Assembly (NCBI GenBank): GCA_030407005.1
Contig: JAUDYN010000016.1
Location: forward strand, 84,015 to 148,014
Origin: Desarmillaria ectypa
Lineage: Eukaryota > Basidiomycota > Agaricomycetes > Agaricales > Physalacriaceae
DNA length: 64,000 nucleotides
Reading direction: 5' to 3'
Every line of letters starts with the position of its first letter. Positions within the stretch are counted from its first letter, which is position 1. The position numbers were made by a program, and so were the translations under genes. A model generated the notes under the pieces. It saw only the letters and a list, made by a program, of their open reading frames with translations, had not been told where the DNA came from and did not search any database. Of this stretch, positions 30,731 to 43,975 are shown one piece after another.

Positions 30731-30740
30731 ATATATATAG
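30731..30740 (-). promoter_or_regulatory. TATA-like box of the NucA/NucB gene
   Basis: CTATATATAT on the minus strand about 50 nt before the ATG at 30680. Confidence 0.5.
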
Positions 30741-32722
30741 GTTTTTGGGAACCCAGGCCAATTGCCTGGTCGAAGAATACTGCAAGTAAAGGCTCCACTG
30801 GCGTCCATCTTTTCGTGGAGATAGGCCAAATGGTCAATAGACTCGTCGTTACGCGATGCCAAACATACCAATAGAATATGCTGATTTCCGTCCTCCGTGG
30901 AGAGCTATGGAGTCGGACTGACCTTGGCGTAAACTTGGCATCTGGAAGAACGTATAGGCAAAATGTAAAGGATATGCATCTCCCTGTGGACTGGTACTTA
31001 CGTCGTTTCTTGATCTTTGTTTACCTTTGCCTTCGGACTGATACATATCGCCGTTTTTGGCCTTTTTCTATACTTGATCTAGGATTTCTACTACGATGTT
31101 GTGTCTTTGACCTACCTCCACTCTGGAAATATACGCTGATTCGTACTCAGTTCTCTGTTTAAAGACTCCCTCGTGGCAGATTTCTTACACAAAAAACGCA
31201 CTTTGAGGACTGGATTTGAATTAATGGATCGTCATTTTCCATTAGGCCATAGGTGGAGATATAGTATGCTGCACATATGATATTACTATCATCAGGCTAG
31301 TACTGGAAGCAGTCAATATCACCAAAATTCAAAACAATGGGCCGGTAAATTAGCTTACGGTACAAGAACATTGCTTCACTCGCAACCTTAGGCCTTAGAC
31401 TACAGTCCCCAGAACCCATCACTCGATCCGAGGCTTCTCCGTATGTTCAGCATACGGTAGGCTTGTGACAGTACCTTCTATGTGGCCAACCGAAGATAAA
31501 AGTAGTGCCTGCCAAATTTAAATTCAGAAAGACAAGGCTAAGGTATTCATAAAAAAGCACAATAGAGTCCATTGAGGCTTTGCATCGGTGAGCGTGGGCC
31601 CAGGTGCGAGGACACATAGTCAGGGTTACGCTTAGATTTAGAGAAGCTGTGACGATGTCACTGGGAGCGCCACCCATCACAAAAGTCAAGCCCGAGGATC
31701 GCGTACTCCTTCGAAATGTTGGACACCGGAGAACAGAATGCCGGCGCCCTCGGCAAAAAGCGGTTGGCTCCGATAGTGTGACTCCAGTCACAATGTTAGG
31801 CTTCGTTACTGACCACTGACCGGTGACTACCCAAGTGTCTGATCTCATGTCTAGCACTGACTCTCGATAAGCAAGATTATTTCTATGGCTGTCTTGATAT
31901 TGTAACTCTACTCTCGGAGCCTGGGCTTGGAAACTGCTTTCTGTTCATCATTTTTAGAGTGTTTTACCGAGAGCGATTCTAACTTCATCATAAACCATGG
32001 TTTCGGGGGTTATGGACTAGCTCATGGTTATTTCGGCAATCTTGGAATCTCGGAGTACCTTGTGTGCACTCGCAGTTCGAACCTTCTTTCATCATCCACA
32101 AAAACATCCCTGACTGTATACAAACAGCTGTAACTTTTCAGGGCTTCGCTTAGGAACTAGCGTACCGCAGCGGCCCACAAAGATGGAATGCAAAAAAAAA
32201 AATCATGACAGCTGTAGGAGTTATAGTGTCCGATAGGTTTGCGGTCGGAACACAATCCGCTGACTATTTGCTGAATTCTTTGCAAAAATATGCATCCAAG
32301 AAAGAAGCCGTGAAACTTTGCCTGCGACTCTGGTTCTTATTGGGTTCATGGCATCGTAAGTCTACTTCTCTCATGTATGCACCAGCAGAAGTTAAAATGA
32401 CTTAAAGAGCTGTGTCTTCACGCAGCTTCGCGTACGTAAGCTGTAGATATCCGCCACTGCATGCGTCGAGGTCCACATGCTATATGTTTCGATAACCCTA
32501 CCCCCTTCCAAATTATACCGCTATATGGATTTTTCGTGCACACGCTGCGAAAGTTTCACACAACGCCTGAGAATCTACTACCCTCAAGGCTGTCAGCAAT
32601 TGTTCTTACCACACGGCAGCGGGTGTAATAGGGCAAATCTTTCGGCGTCCCATGCATAGCCGAACAAACTCTAAGGCATACGTTCCCATTGCAGCAATTA
32701 TAGAGACCAGCGGTTTGAATCT
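30741..32722. other. Long intergenic stretch, nothing recognised
   Basis: About 2 kb between two divergent genes. A 136-codon minus ORF (31447-31857) has low-complexity composition, no recognisable domain and no matching exons. No LTR ends or target-site duplications seen. Confidence 0.45.
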
Positions 32723-32732
32723 CATATATATA
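32723..32732 (+). promoter_or_regulatory. TATA box of the OPT transporter gene
   Basis: CATATATATA about 35-45 nt before the ATG at 32767. Confidence 0.5.
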
Positions 32733-32766
32733 CACCCTGTCAGCGTATGCTATCAGACATTCATCC

Positions 32767-35700
32767 ATGGAGTCTCTTGGTACTCAGCGTAGCCGATCCT
32801 TTCACTCTGACGATAAGGGCTCCCCCATCGACGAGAAGAGGGCTTCGGTCGAGGTTATTACTGCCGTCTCTTTCCAAGGAGATGTCTACGATGACTTGCG
32901 CGTTATCGATATGGGCGAAGATGGGAAGGAGCGTCCCATTGGTATCCCTCTTTCTTTGCCTCTGTTTCAGGGCTAACTACGTTATACAGTAACCGACATG
33001 GACGTTGCCACCCGTCTTATCTCCCTCGAGGACGACCCTACTCTTCCGGCCTCCACGTTTCGCATGTGGTTCCTCGGTATCGGGCTGTCATGCTTCGGTG
33101 CCGTTCTTGGTCAGATATTTGTAAGTCCGTCTCTACGCTATGGTTATGCCAACCTGACGCAGTTTAGTACTTCCGACCACAAACAGTGTTCGTTTCACAG
33201 TTGTTTTTACAAATCCTGGGATATATTTTGGGAATCGCTCTGGAAACCATCATACCCGGACCGGGAAATCCTGTCGAGAGTCTTAGGACAAAGGATAACG
33301 CTTTTTGGAGGTTCATGAATCCCGGTCCTTTCAGTAAATGTTTCCTTCCTTTTTTGAAAATCGCAGTCTGAATCTATCTTAGATATTAAGGAACATGTCG
33401 CAACAACTATCTTTTCTACGACCGCAGCTGAATCCGCCCTTGCCATTAGCATATTTGCCGCGGATGATTTGTACTACAACATTCAGGTACGCAGTATCAA
33501 TTCCGCTAGACTAACTGTCATCGTTTAATGGACTCATAGCCTAACGCTGCTGTCGGCATCTTTACTCTCATTGGTAGCCAGCTCATCGGATACGGACTAG
33601 GCGGCATCATGCGCTCGTTCCTTGTCTACCCCACTTACATCGTCTTCCCCAACCTGCTCCCCACCGTACAGCTTTTCGACGCCCTCCACCGAGGTAAGAA
33701 GATATTCCTCCAGAAAAAGCGCGTCCGGTTCTTTTGGAGTATTTTCATTGCAATCTTCGTCTGGGAGTGGTTCCCTGAGTATATAGCCCCGACCCTGACG
33801 GGGATAAGTGTCTTCTGTTTAGCGAAGAGAGATAGCGCATGGTTTACGAGGATTTTCGGTGAGGGTGAATCGATTTCTATAGCAGAATTGAACTGATATA
33901 GGCTGAACAGGCGGCGCTGCGGGTAATGAGGGGCTTGGCATGTTTGCATTGTGTTTGGATTGGAACTATGTAGGTTCCGGTGGAGGCAGTATGGGCGCAC
34001 TGTACGTTTTCTATTGCTTAATAATATCAACTCAATATTTACCTTATTTAGGTTCACGCCGATCTCGACACAGCTGTCGCTATATTTCGGGACAATGATC
34101 TGCATGTTAGTATCTCCCTTCGTTAGAAAACACATAAATGACTATTCTTCAATGCAGAATTGCCTTCTGCGCCTGCTACGCTCGGAACACCTGGAACGGC
34201 CAGAATTTCCCGTTCCTATCGCAGGCGCTCTTCTACGAGAATGGAACGCTATATGACCAGCTCAGCATTTTGAACGACAACTTCAGATTGGACCCAGCCA
34301 AATTAGAGATCCAGGTAGTTCTCTTATACGCTACTGTTGATTTTTCAATTTAACTATCTCAGGGTCTCCCATGGTTCGCCAGCTCCCAAGTCCTCACAAA
34401 GATCGGCAGCAACCTAGCCATCGGTTCAACCATCATGCACGTCGTGCTGTGGTACGGCAAGGACATCATCCAAGTCGTCAAGAAATACAAGGTAGCGTGC
34501 CATTATGTTTGTTTTTCTAACCGCTAACAGCATTGCCCCAGAACGGCGAAAGTTACGATCCACACTTGGAGAAGATGAAGGTATATCCAGAAGTTCCGAC
34601 GTGGTGGTACATAGCCATCTTCTTGGGAAGCTTCGCTATGGCTATGGCTACTATTTACACTAGTAACTCTTCACTTCCATGGTGGGGGTTGATTGTCGGT
34701 ACGTGATTCTTGGCGATTGCACGCAACCTTGCTGTATGACTTTCTTCAGCGATCATCATCTCGGCGGTGTTCCTACCCTTCGTCGTTACAGTGTATGCGA
34801 TTACAGGTTTCATTCCCGACATTCAGAGCCTCGTACAGGTGGTTTATATACATCCTTCACTAATGTATCGATGCTCATCCGCGTATCGTAGATCATTGGC
34901 GCGTCGATGATGCCCGGAAGTCCTCAAACCAATATGTATTTCACACTCTACGGATCCAACACCTTGCTCCAAGCTCGAGGGCTCATTAGAGATCTCAAAA
35001 TGGTAGGCCAAGCTTCGACGGTTTCTTTTCTATCTTACCTCTGTTATAGGGACAATACACTAAGCTACCTCCTCGTGTCACTTTTGCAGTTCAATCTGCT
35101 GGAGCAGTCATTGTACGCATTTATTTTCAGATTTATCCTGTTAATCGCGCTCACCAACTTATAGGGAGGACTCTTGAACTACGTTATCATGAAAGTGATC
35201 ATTTCAGCGCACCGGGAAGTATTGCTTGATGTGCAGGGAAGCAACGTGGTACGTCGGACATTCCTTGTTGAAATTGCATCTATTAATATGCAACGTAGTG
35301 GTCAGGCCAGCAGGTCCAGGTAAGGCTCCATCGATTAGCTGATAGATAGAGGGACTGAGAAAAATAGTCCTTTAACAGTGACGCCGTATCTTGGGGAGCA
35401 CTAGGCAAACAGCTCTATTCTCCGAGTGGTCGATACGGTGTGAGTGGTATCTAAACCCGCGTATCTGCTAATCTCACGCACTAATAGATCGTACCATTAT
35501 CTATCCTGATCGGCCTCGCGGTGCCCATTCCATTCTGGCTTATCCATCGTCGATACCCTAAATTAGGCGCCAATCACGTCGTGACACCCATTCTTTGCTG
35601 TGAGATACTTTTGAATATGGTTAGTCTCAGCTAATGCTCCGACCAGGGACACTGGGCTATCTCAGTGTTGGGATCAACACATCTGTATTCACGACCTTTT

Positions 35701-36025
35701 GCTTGGCGGTCTTCTCGCAGTATTATCTCAGGCGATACCGTCCTGGATGGTTCAGGAAGTACAACTTCCTCATGTCTGCGGCGTTGGATGGTGGTACACA
35801 GGTACGTCTTCCCAGTTCTCCACCATAAGGTATATTCAATGCTTGCTGCAGGTTATGGTATTTGTCTTTACGTTCGCCGTTGGAGGCGGTTCCGGTAAGG
35901 TGGTCAACATGCCGAATTGGGCGTTGGTACGTTAGCTCGAATACAGTGTTGCTGGTCGTTGGTATACTGATGATCGCATCCAGAATCCGACTGGTAATCC
36001 AGATTATTGCAAGAGACTCACCTGA
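32767..36025 (+). CDS. OPT-family oligopeptide transporter
   Basis: Multi-exon gene from ATG 32767 (MESLGTQRSRSFHSDD) to TGA 36023-36025, about 750-780 residues with many 45-60 nt introns. An acidic cytosolic N-terminus is followed by a series of hydrophobic helices. Family words seen: STFRMWFLGIGLSCFG, YFRPQTVFVSQLFLQI, MNPGPFNIKEH, SQLIGYGLGGIMR, FVWEWFPEYIAPTLTG, GGAAGNEGLGMF, GSPQTNMYFTLYG, YTKLPPRVTF (the KIPPR-type motif) and the C-terminal GNPDYC. Proteins of this family import small peptides, and sometimes glutathione or metal chelates, by proton symport at the plasma membrane or an internal membrane. No break seen; likely functional. Substrate cannot be told from sequence. Confidence 0.93.
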
Positions 36026-36252
36026 GACTTGCAGGCAGCTCGCTTTTAAGCAGCGTTAATATTATGGAAAACCTATTGTACGATATACACAGAGAGAATG
36101 AAATGCGCTTTGGGAACTTGGAGGACCAAACATCCATGTCAGTTAGTCATGGCGACTTTTGAATTGCAACCACCTATCCATTACCACTGCTCCTCGGCTG
36201 GACGCACTAATCGCCATTGGTGATTAGATGTCCAAGCATGACTGAACTTATT

Positions 36253-37312
36253 TTACTTACGATCCAATTCCCATGTCCACGCTGTTTTTTCTTGTTGGGC
36301 AAGATTGAGGTACGCCTGTAGAGGGATAGGTCAACGGTAGGATAAATACAGTAATCGAAAAAGCGCACTTTAGCGATACTTTCTGGGTTGAGCCCAATCA
36401 TTTGTTCACCATTACGCTCGATGGCAGACCCAGTTTTGATGACTGGTAATCCATAAGGGACTGCATTCTGAGAAGGGACAGAGCACGTACGACCGTCTAT
36501 GATAGCCTAGGAGTATATCCATAAATAAAGAGCACTTTATGCAGAACTGAGCAGATACTCACATGTGCGACCTGAACAGCATAAAACTTGTCAAGACAAG
36601 AATGAGAAAAGATAGAACAGATACACACATGAATTCCATCTCTTGGCCCGAATTCCTTTGCCAAGCTCTGTGAAAGGGCTCTGGTACCATGTTTCGCAGC
36701 AGCAAATGCGCTCGTCGTCCTGTTCCCCCTCAAACTCGCCGTAGCACCGGTGAATATAAGCGTCCCCCTTCCAACCTTGTCATCCGGCTGGGTGCTTAGC
36801 AGCCTAGTGATGACGTTTTTAGAGAACGAGAACGCGGCGACGACGTTGGTGTCAAGCGTCTCCATGATTTCTTCCTCTGTCGTCTCCAAAAACGACTTCC
36901 ATACTGCGTGTCCAACGTTGAACAGTGCGGCTCTCAAGGCGTACTGCGAAGTGGGATAATACGAATTGATCGATTCGAACGCAGAGGTAATGGATGCAGG
37001 TTTGTACGAGGGAACGAAGAATGCTTTCGCCTTTTTCAGCTGTGTCTCAATACCGACAGGTACACGAAAATAGGGCGGTAGAATCACTGTCCCACCACCT
37101 TCCGAGATTTCTTTCGCCAGCGCATCTAGATCCCCACCACTTCGAGCACGCGAAATCAACGCGACTGAGTATCCATTCCTGGCAAAAAGGCGTCTGGAGT
37201 AGTTTGAGCAAGAACAAACGTCGACTTGGAGGCATACGTACGCAGCGGCTGCACCAGTACCGGAAGAGTTACCTACCCCAGTGACAATAAAAAGAGGTTT
37301 GAGTGAAGTCAT
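36253..37312 (-). CDS. Short-chain dehydrogenase/reductase (SDR)
   Basis: Start chosen at MTSLKPLFIVTG (37312), which puts the nucleotide-binding motif TGVGNSSGTGAA near the N-terminus as usual for the family; an upstream ATG (37348) would add 12 residues. Introns interrupt after GAAAA, around IHV and near the end; the last exon reads AYLNLAQQEKTAWTWELD and stops at 36253. Also seen: NVGHAVWKSFLET, TGATASLRG and FAAAKHGTRALSQSLAKEFG. The usual catalytic Tyr of YxxxK is Phe (FAAAK). As I recall, a subgroup of fungal and bacterial SDRs shares this, so it need not mean loss of function. Probable NAD(P)-dependent oxidoreductase, substrate unknown. It converges tail to tail with the OPT gene. Confidence 0.85.
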
Positions 37313-37605
37313 TGAAGAGTAAAGACACAGACAGCCGGTATTTATCATGACAAAAGTGCCGTTTAGCCGCGACAGATATGACGGCAGCTATGTCAGAGTT
37401 CCTCTTTGCTTATTAACGGGATGTCATGAATAATCAATCAAAGAGACGGCCTACATTCATATTTCTGTAGTAAAATTACAAATGACTCTATAGTATCACA
37501 TACAAGTACACCGAGAAGTACGATACTGAACTCTAGCAATCCTTTTCCCTTCAGTAATGACGTTGTAAAAAAGCAAATGCCCCAGAAAAAGCAAGCAATA
37601 GCATT

Positions 37606-39939
37606 TTATAGCACACACCAGTCCTTTTTTACGCCCACAATCCACTTTCGGCATTCAAGCATCTCCCTCTGTGTTACCATCAGTAAGAAACTCAGTATTG
37701 AATGTCCAAAACCAACCTCTCCGATCCCCAGAACACTCTGGATATCTAGCAGCACGCTCTCAACTTCCTCTTCAGCCTCTTCTCGTATGGCATGCCACCG
37801 ATTCTTGTATTTGTCATGATTGCGTTCATCTACAACCTTCCGATGGAAAAGATTATCTAAAATGGCCTCGCTTAACGAAGCCGCTGAAAGCAGAGATATC
37901 GGGTAGCTGAGGATGTCGGGCTCTAGATAGATGTCAATGTTAGCATCATAGTATGCACAAATAATGGGAGGAAACTGACCTAGTATACAAATCATCAATG
38001 ACCTCCAGGTCTCTCGCAGCACCAAGTCCCACTCCCCATCCGCATCAGAAGGGAATAATTCTCGTAACGAGGGCAGCGCTTCCCACAAGTCTTTGAGGAC
38101 ACCCACTGGCGTCCCACCGAGCACGTAGCCGAGGGCATATAGAAGGTCAGCTTGAGCATCCTATAAACGAAGATCAGCGTGATAGTAAAAAAGAATGGGA
38201 GGACACAGACTTCCAATTCCTCAAAACCCATCTCATGAGGCGCGAGGGCTTGAAAGCTGGAAGCGTATATAGGAAGCAGGGGTGGGAGAAAGTCCCGGTG
38301 GTACTAGCGCAGTGTATCAGTAACTGAAAAAAGGTCAAGAATACACTAGCCGTCACCTTGACACTAACGGCGACGGCACCAACTGCCATATCCCATACCA
38401 TGTCTTCAAAACCGTGCCATTCTTTTCCTTCCGTCCCACCAGAACGAAAGAAAAAGAGAAGGAAGAGGTACGCGGCATGAAATCGGGTCTCTCTTGAACT
38501 AGAGATAGTCGTGAGCTGGTCATGTAGATCCTCTCCTTCATGGCGTCGTAAGGAGGCCTATGAATCATCAGCGAAAAATGGGTACATTAGCAACGAGCCA
38601 GATACCCCAAGAATCCATTCCACAACTTCTCGCCGAAACTTCTGGCCTATACCAATAGCATTCTCCCAATCACCGAGCGTAAGGATTTCTTTCTGGCCGC
38701 CTAAGTCCCATGACTGATGACACTGACGCTCCCGGAAAAGGTACAGCTGTAATCGTCGTTTAGCTTGGGCCTCGAGCGACAAAGCAGGAACTGCTGCGTG
38801 ACCTGATGGCGGTGCGATGATAGGGACAGGATCCTTCGGCAAGCCGAGCCTTATAGGAAGAAAAAATTCTGGTGGTAGATGCGTATCATTGTTCTTCCGC
38901 TGTAAAGGTGTAAGTTCTGGTGACGATGGAGCAGTCGGTATCCAGTCGGCATCTGGGGGTGACTGCCCAAGGCGGGGAATACGAAAGGTACCAGTTGGTG
39001 TGATTATGCGAGTCTAAAAAGCTGTCAGTTCGATTTCGACCAGGAGTGGGTATATGGAACGAACATATGTGCTTGAGCTAGAACTAGAGCTGTTGGATGA
39101 GGAAGAAGACGAGACGTCGATTCGGAGTGACTGTGCACGCCGCAGACTCGCTGGTTGTGAAGCCGAGTATGACCGGTGAGTCAGTCGGGCCTTTTTCTTG
39201 GCAGAAGACGTATCATTATCGTATCGCCCAGAACGAGAGCGCTTCAGAGTTCGATGCCTGCACATAGTTTTCAGAGCGGGAAATGAAAGTAAGCTTTGTG
39301 ATACTTACGGGGCAGAATTTTCGTTAGGAATGTTTGAGTATCTGATACAGAAGGCGTCAATAAGGACGCTAGGAAAAAAAAGGAAGATTGGGCATACCTC
39401 TTGCCGTTACTTCGAATCCTTTTTGAGCTACGGATGTCTTCAAGAGTGTCTTCACGTTGTCGCTTTAGATTACATCTTCCCTGTTGCATGGAAAGGGCCG
39501 TAGTCGTCGATACGTCTTCTGATCCCGGCGAGAAGAAGACATCTGAGTCCGAGCTTGTTGACGAAGAGGAAGAACGTCGTGTGCGATTCATATCTTGAGT
39601 GGAAAAAGAGAACGAAGACAAAGAAAAAGATCGTGAGAAGGATCGAGTCGTGGACGATCGCCGAATCCAGGAGGTACGAAATCCCGGGCGTCTTTTTCTT
39701 GCTTCCATTTCCAAAAGTCGGGACTGAAGCGCATTAGAAAACTTGTCGGGCTCTGGCGTCGTCTGTGTTGAAGACGTTGACGCTATTCGTACATGAAATT
39801 TGTTATTACCAGATTCTAGCTCGTCGTCATCAGACTCGGAGGCTAGCCCGCAGTCCTCGAGACCTTCAGGCTCTTCTTGAATGGAGCTGAGAGATTGAGT
39901 ACAAGAACGAGACACAGATATTCTTCGCATCGAGAACAT
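37606..39939 (-). CDS. Cyclin-like protein with Ser-rich N-terminus
   Basis: Multi-exon minus-strand gene. Start chosen at MFSMRRISVSRSC (39939). The first about 200 residues are Ser/Arg-rich and acidic (SSSSSTSSDSDVFFSPGSED) with basic nuclear-localisation-like clusters (SAKKKARL; LKRQRED). The middle exon has AKRRLQLYLFRERQCHQSWD and KFRREVVEWILGV, then a helical part WDMAVGAVAVSVKYHRDFLPP, APHEMGFEELE, DAQADLLYALGYVLGGTP, which follows the cyclin-box pattern (WL-EV, ASKYEE-PP, E--IL--L-Y-LG-PTP). The C-terminal exons end at KKDWCVL. A cyclin-like fold is inferred from this pattern only. A cell-cycle or transcription-kinase partner role is possible but unproven. Confidence 0.6.
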
Positions 39940-40041
39940 TTCACGGCAGCAAGCAAGGGGTAAAAAAGAAGGTGGTGGTAGGAGGGAAGAAGAGGAGAGG
40001 TGCGTGATGTGACGTATGTGTGACGACAAGCGCGTCTTCAA

Positions 40042-40992
40042 CCTCGTGACTCATTTCTAGCGCGTTATTTAAGGTTGATCGATATCACGGCTTGAGTTCG
40101 GCTGCTCGCGGAACTTTAGGCCGTGTACACATTCCACCGAGTTTGACAAAACCAAGTCCAATATAGCATCACCTCCACATTTTTATGCGAGCCAGTTGTA
40201 CAGCAGTACATTTTCTCCAAATTTTTTCTTGAAGCAAGCCTTCCGAGCTACAGGCCGTATAATGATTCTAAGAGGCTTTGTCAGCATGCCGCATCGGCTC
40301 CATTTCATGTGTCCCATGAACACAAATTACATAAATAATTACTAGCTTTACATGACTTGGTTCTGAATCTGGAAATACAGTGGAAAGGTATGGCCTGATC
40401 ATCCTATTTAATATTATGTTGGTTCTTGAAAAAAAAACTCATCTGACAAGGAGATACAAAGAAATTCCTCGGCGACAATACATGGCCTCAATTATAACAC
40501 AAGTTCGCCGCTGTCTTCCTGTGTTCACGTTGAACAGGTTCTTCACTGAAGTTGCATGCACACGCTGATCCAGAATGCCAAGAGACTTTTCGGCTCGATC
40601 TCCTGATCTGAGGTTCTATTTAATCACAGCAATCAGTTACGCGGTTCAACAAAAAAACGAATTCAACACATTGTCGAGTGCCTTTACCGATGATATCTGT
40701 CCTCCATCGACTCTGGATTCTTACCATAGTTACAGGATAATTTAGACACGACGGCCCAGTCACGCCAAGTCAGTCTCTTTTTGAGGCGAAGAGCAGTGTT
40801 ATTTCCTTCGACAGTGGCTAGTCTATGGGTGCGGGCAAGGCGGATTCAGCCCTTCCTGTCAAAGACTTCGGTATATTATCTTTCCTCATGGATATTAGTC
40901 CCAGCACTCGTGGAACTGGTCCGCATGCCGCAGTATTTAAGGCAACATCTCATACTTCCTAGCATCCAACAACTCTCAGCACGTATTAGATC
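40042..40992. other. Intergenic, nothing recognised
   Basis: About 950 bp between divergent genes. Only short chance ORFs; holds the promoters of the flanking genes, no clear TATA box seen. Confidence 0.45.
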
Positions 40993-41840
40993 ATGAAACT
41001 CCTGTTCGCGTTCAAAGCATCTGTCATCTTCCTGACCTTCGTGCCCGCCACCCTTAGTGCATACATAAGGGAGCCTTCCACCTTCGTTGAAGTATCGTCG
41101 GCCATCGTTGATCAGTACGCAAAAGGACCTGAATATCCTTGTCTCCAATACTGACCCCTTTGAACAGGTCTCCTGTGACTTCTGTAATCTTTCCACAGAC
41201 TACCACGTCCACCGTTTCACCGTAAGTTAAACAGTGCTACTAGTGTTGTTTATCTAAAGGCTGACTCCGAGACGCACTAGTACCACGACATCCGTGTCGG
41301 TATCCAGTACCTTTACGACTACGGTGTCTGAATCCGATGGCTGCGGAACAACTTCATCGTCGACTATCTCTCCGTAAGCATAGAGGATTATCGCTTATTG
41401 TAAGACTACAAATTAATTGGCGGATGTACAGATCCTCGTCTTTCGTTTTTGGCACTACTACCTCTGGCGTGATTACAACTGTGATCTTCTCATCCGCCGG
41501 TGGTTTCCCAACTGTCTCCGGATCGCCTGTCACCGTTCCTACCACCACTTCCGTAGTCTCGACCAGCACTAACGGTAGTACCGCTATCTGCATCAGTACC
41601 ACGGTCCCGTTCATTACTACCACTGCAATTCCTGTCTCATGTAGCAGTGATAGGGCTACGGTTCCCGCTTCTTGCGTCGCCACTGAAAGTGTTCACAGTA
41701 CCACTGCTACTAGCATCCAAGGCAGTGGCACCGCAGCCGCAGCACTATCCGGGATAGCTAATACTGCTCTGAAGTTATCAGGCGCGAATAAGTTGATATC
41801 GGGTATCGTCGTCATTTTTGCTGGTGCGATGGTGCTTTAG
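40993..41840 (+). CDS. Secreted Ser/Thr-rich protein with GPI-anchor-like tail
   Basis: ATG 40993 gives a signal peptide (MKLLFAFKASVIFLTF ... LSA). At least three short introns (for example GTACGC...GAACAG at about 41116-41168) join exons coding for Thr/Ser runs (TTTSTVS; TTTSVSVSSTFTTTV; GTTTSGVITTVIFSSAGG), a region with several Cys (STAICISTTVPF; VSCSSDRATVPASC) and a C-terminal hydrophobic tail after small residues (SGANKLISGIVVIFAGAMVL), ending at TAG 41838. This is the plan of fungal cell-wall or plasma-membrane GPI proteins, heavily O-glycosylated. No specific family recognised. Confidence 0.7.
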
Positions 41841-42120
41841 GGGACAAAGGATCTCGACCAAAAGTGATCATGGATATCTTCCTCCCGTACTCCCCTACAA
41901 TACCCTTTGAAATTGCGATCTTTTCTTCCCATACAATTTCACGAGAACTATGATTCCAAGATGTTACTCCCGCGTGGAAAACCACCATCCGGTTAACTGA
42001 ATATAGATCAAGCGTGGTGCGACAAAACAATCTCCAGAGCTTCTAATATACATGAGGGGAAAGTTGCACCACACAGGGACTACGACACTGGAAATAAGCA
42101 ACGCCTATTCCGAAACACTT

Positions 42121-42764
42121 TCAATGCGTCGTTGAGGGGTTATCATCGACACAGGTGATCGAGGCAGGAAGGACGGTGGAAGATTCGACGACCGATTCGT
42201 GGTCGTTCTGACTAAAATCAGATGTCATGAGGGATATCCAGAAATCTTCGGGTATCTCTGATGTGTTGGGAATATAACGAATGCCTGCGGCATGAAGAGC
42301 AGGGAAATGCTTCTGAAAGAATTCGTCATTCCACTCTGCCCAGATAAGTTCGTCCAGCGAAGGGTCGGGTGATGCCTCGGTTGTTGAATCTGGCAAAGCT
42401 GGTTTTGCCTCAGGCTCCTCATGATCGTGTATAGTGCTATGAGAACCATCAGACTTGCAAATTCTGGTATTCTCAAGCACGAGGACTTACGACGATGGTT
42501 CAGGCTGCTCGACCGTTCTAATTAGAGTCATCAGCTCAGGTATGATCAAGCAAGTACATAGCATGAGAGAAACGGACGTATGTGCATGCATTGAGGAAAA
42601 CTTCCGGTGATTTGCGAGCCCAGCGTTGTTTCGAAATTTCAAGTTGCATTGTTCGCAATTGTACTGTTCTTGTTGGTTCTGTAATCAAAGAAAGGATTGA
42701 CATCAATGATAATAGCACGGAGACGCAAAATATATTGACGAACCTGTTCTGCAATGAGACCCAT
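42121..42764 (-). CDS. Small C2H2 zinc-finger protein
   Basis: Short multi-exon gene. ATG 42764 (MGLIAEQ), an intron of about 53 nt, then an exon with one zinc finger: YNCEQCNLKFRNNAGLANH followed by RKFSSMH (C-x2-C-x12-H-x6-H; the last spacing is slightly long). A second intron leads to EQPEPSS. The following junction to CKSDGSHSTIHDHEEPEAKP would need an unusually short intron, so that border is uncertain. The last exon is acidic (DELIWAEWNDEFFQKHFPAL) and ends at 42121. Likely a nucleic-acid-binding protein. A TATA-like element lies upstream. Confidence 0.6.
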
Positions 42765-42821
42765 GACGCTAAGTACTAGTATTGTTGGACTGGGAGCGAA
42801 TGAATATGTCTGCAACGGATC

Positions 42822-42834
42822 TTATTATATATAC
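42822..42834 (-). promoter_or_regulatory. TATA-like box of the zinc-finger gene
   Basis: TATATATAATAAG on the minus strand about 60 nt before ATG 42764. Confidence 0.45.
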
Positions 42835-43975
42835 CTACTGCGCGTGGCGGCGTCTCTTGACTTGGGCTTCAGGCTCGTCATGGAACAAAGACCTTCACAA
42901 TACAATAAGGAATCAGGCTCCATAATTCCTCCAAGACAAAAGTCCGTTTGATCTAGTGGCTCAAAGATCTGACACAGCTAACATGCCGGAAAACATGCAT
43001 GTTCACGGGTCATAATTGCGACTGACAGCTGCTGGACCCTAGAGGGGAGAAGAATTATTCATGATTTGGCCTTTCTAGCAGGACAAAACGCATCATAAAG
43101 GCTAGGAGGAATGCAGGAATTACAGGCACCAGAAGCTAGGCCACGATTTGATCTCATAGAGTGTCCGAGTTACCTATACATACATATAGGACTCGGAATG
43201 TTGCCACATACTTAACAATAGTGCACGACGTTGCCAGGCAACATGGACCATGCAATTTCCGCACAAAATGGAAACTCAAGGGCACATCAGAAATAGGGAT
43301 GCAGCTGTGACCATCCAGGAGGATCAAGCTAGGGCCACGTGGAGTTTCAAGTGTCGGTTATTGTAAGCGGAAAAAAATCATCAGGTCTCGACGTACGATA
43401 AGAACAAAGTAGGGCCAGAAGAACATCAAATGGACAAGGCAGGTGGTCCGGGTCAGCTGATAAAGCCGGCCGGCACGAAACATTCTCACAAACTTTGCAG
43501 GAACTACTTCTGCAGATTTCTGCGATGCATTAGGCAAGTCGTTTGACTCTGAATCGAGTATAAATGCGGATGTCGATCCTCGAAGTCATTTTGAGTGAAA
43601 TCGGCATACTTCGTGGCCAGAATTGGTATGAATCCCTTTGTTCGAAGTGGTAGGAAGAGAATGATTTTTAACGGCATCGGACTGTACGGCGTCTATATTG
43701 TGGTTTGTACTTGGTCTGTTGCAGGAGTTGGCTGGCTTCTGGAAGGGTGGGGAATTGATGTAGCTTCAGGATATTGCGATTCCGGGAGCTTTATACTGTT
43801 CGGATCCCGTTGTCTTGTAGTCAGTTGAAGAAGGGCTATCTGTATTAATAAAAACACGCAGACCTCTATTCATTAGAATATTCTGCGGTCTCAGACACAA
43901 GAGGAATAACAAGAAGGAAAAAAAAAAATCGCTCTTTGTATAATAAACATTGCTGAGTGTACAACTGAATTTCTT
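42835..43975. other. Intergenic, nothing recognised
   Basis: About 1.1 kb. A 77-codon plus ORF (43595-43828) shows no domain, no signal peptide and no exon partner. Confidence 0.45.

Noticed and set aside
31447..31857. 136-codon minus ORF in the large intergenic region
   Set aside because: No domain, no splice partners, no homologous copy in the window.
43595..43828. 77-codon plus ORF
   Set aside because: Composition not protein-like beyond chance, no exon partners, no signal or domain.
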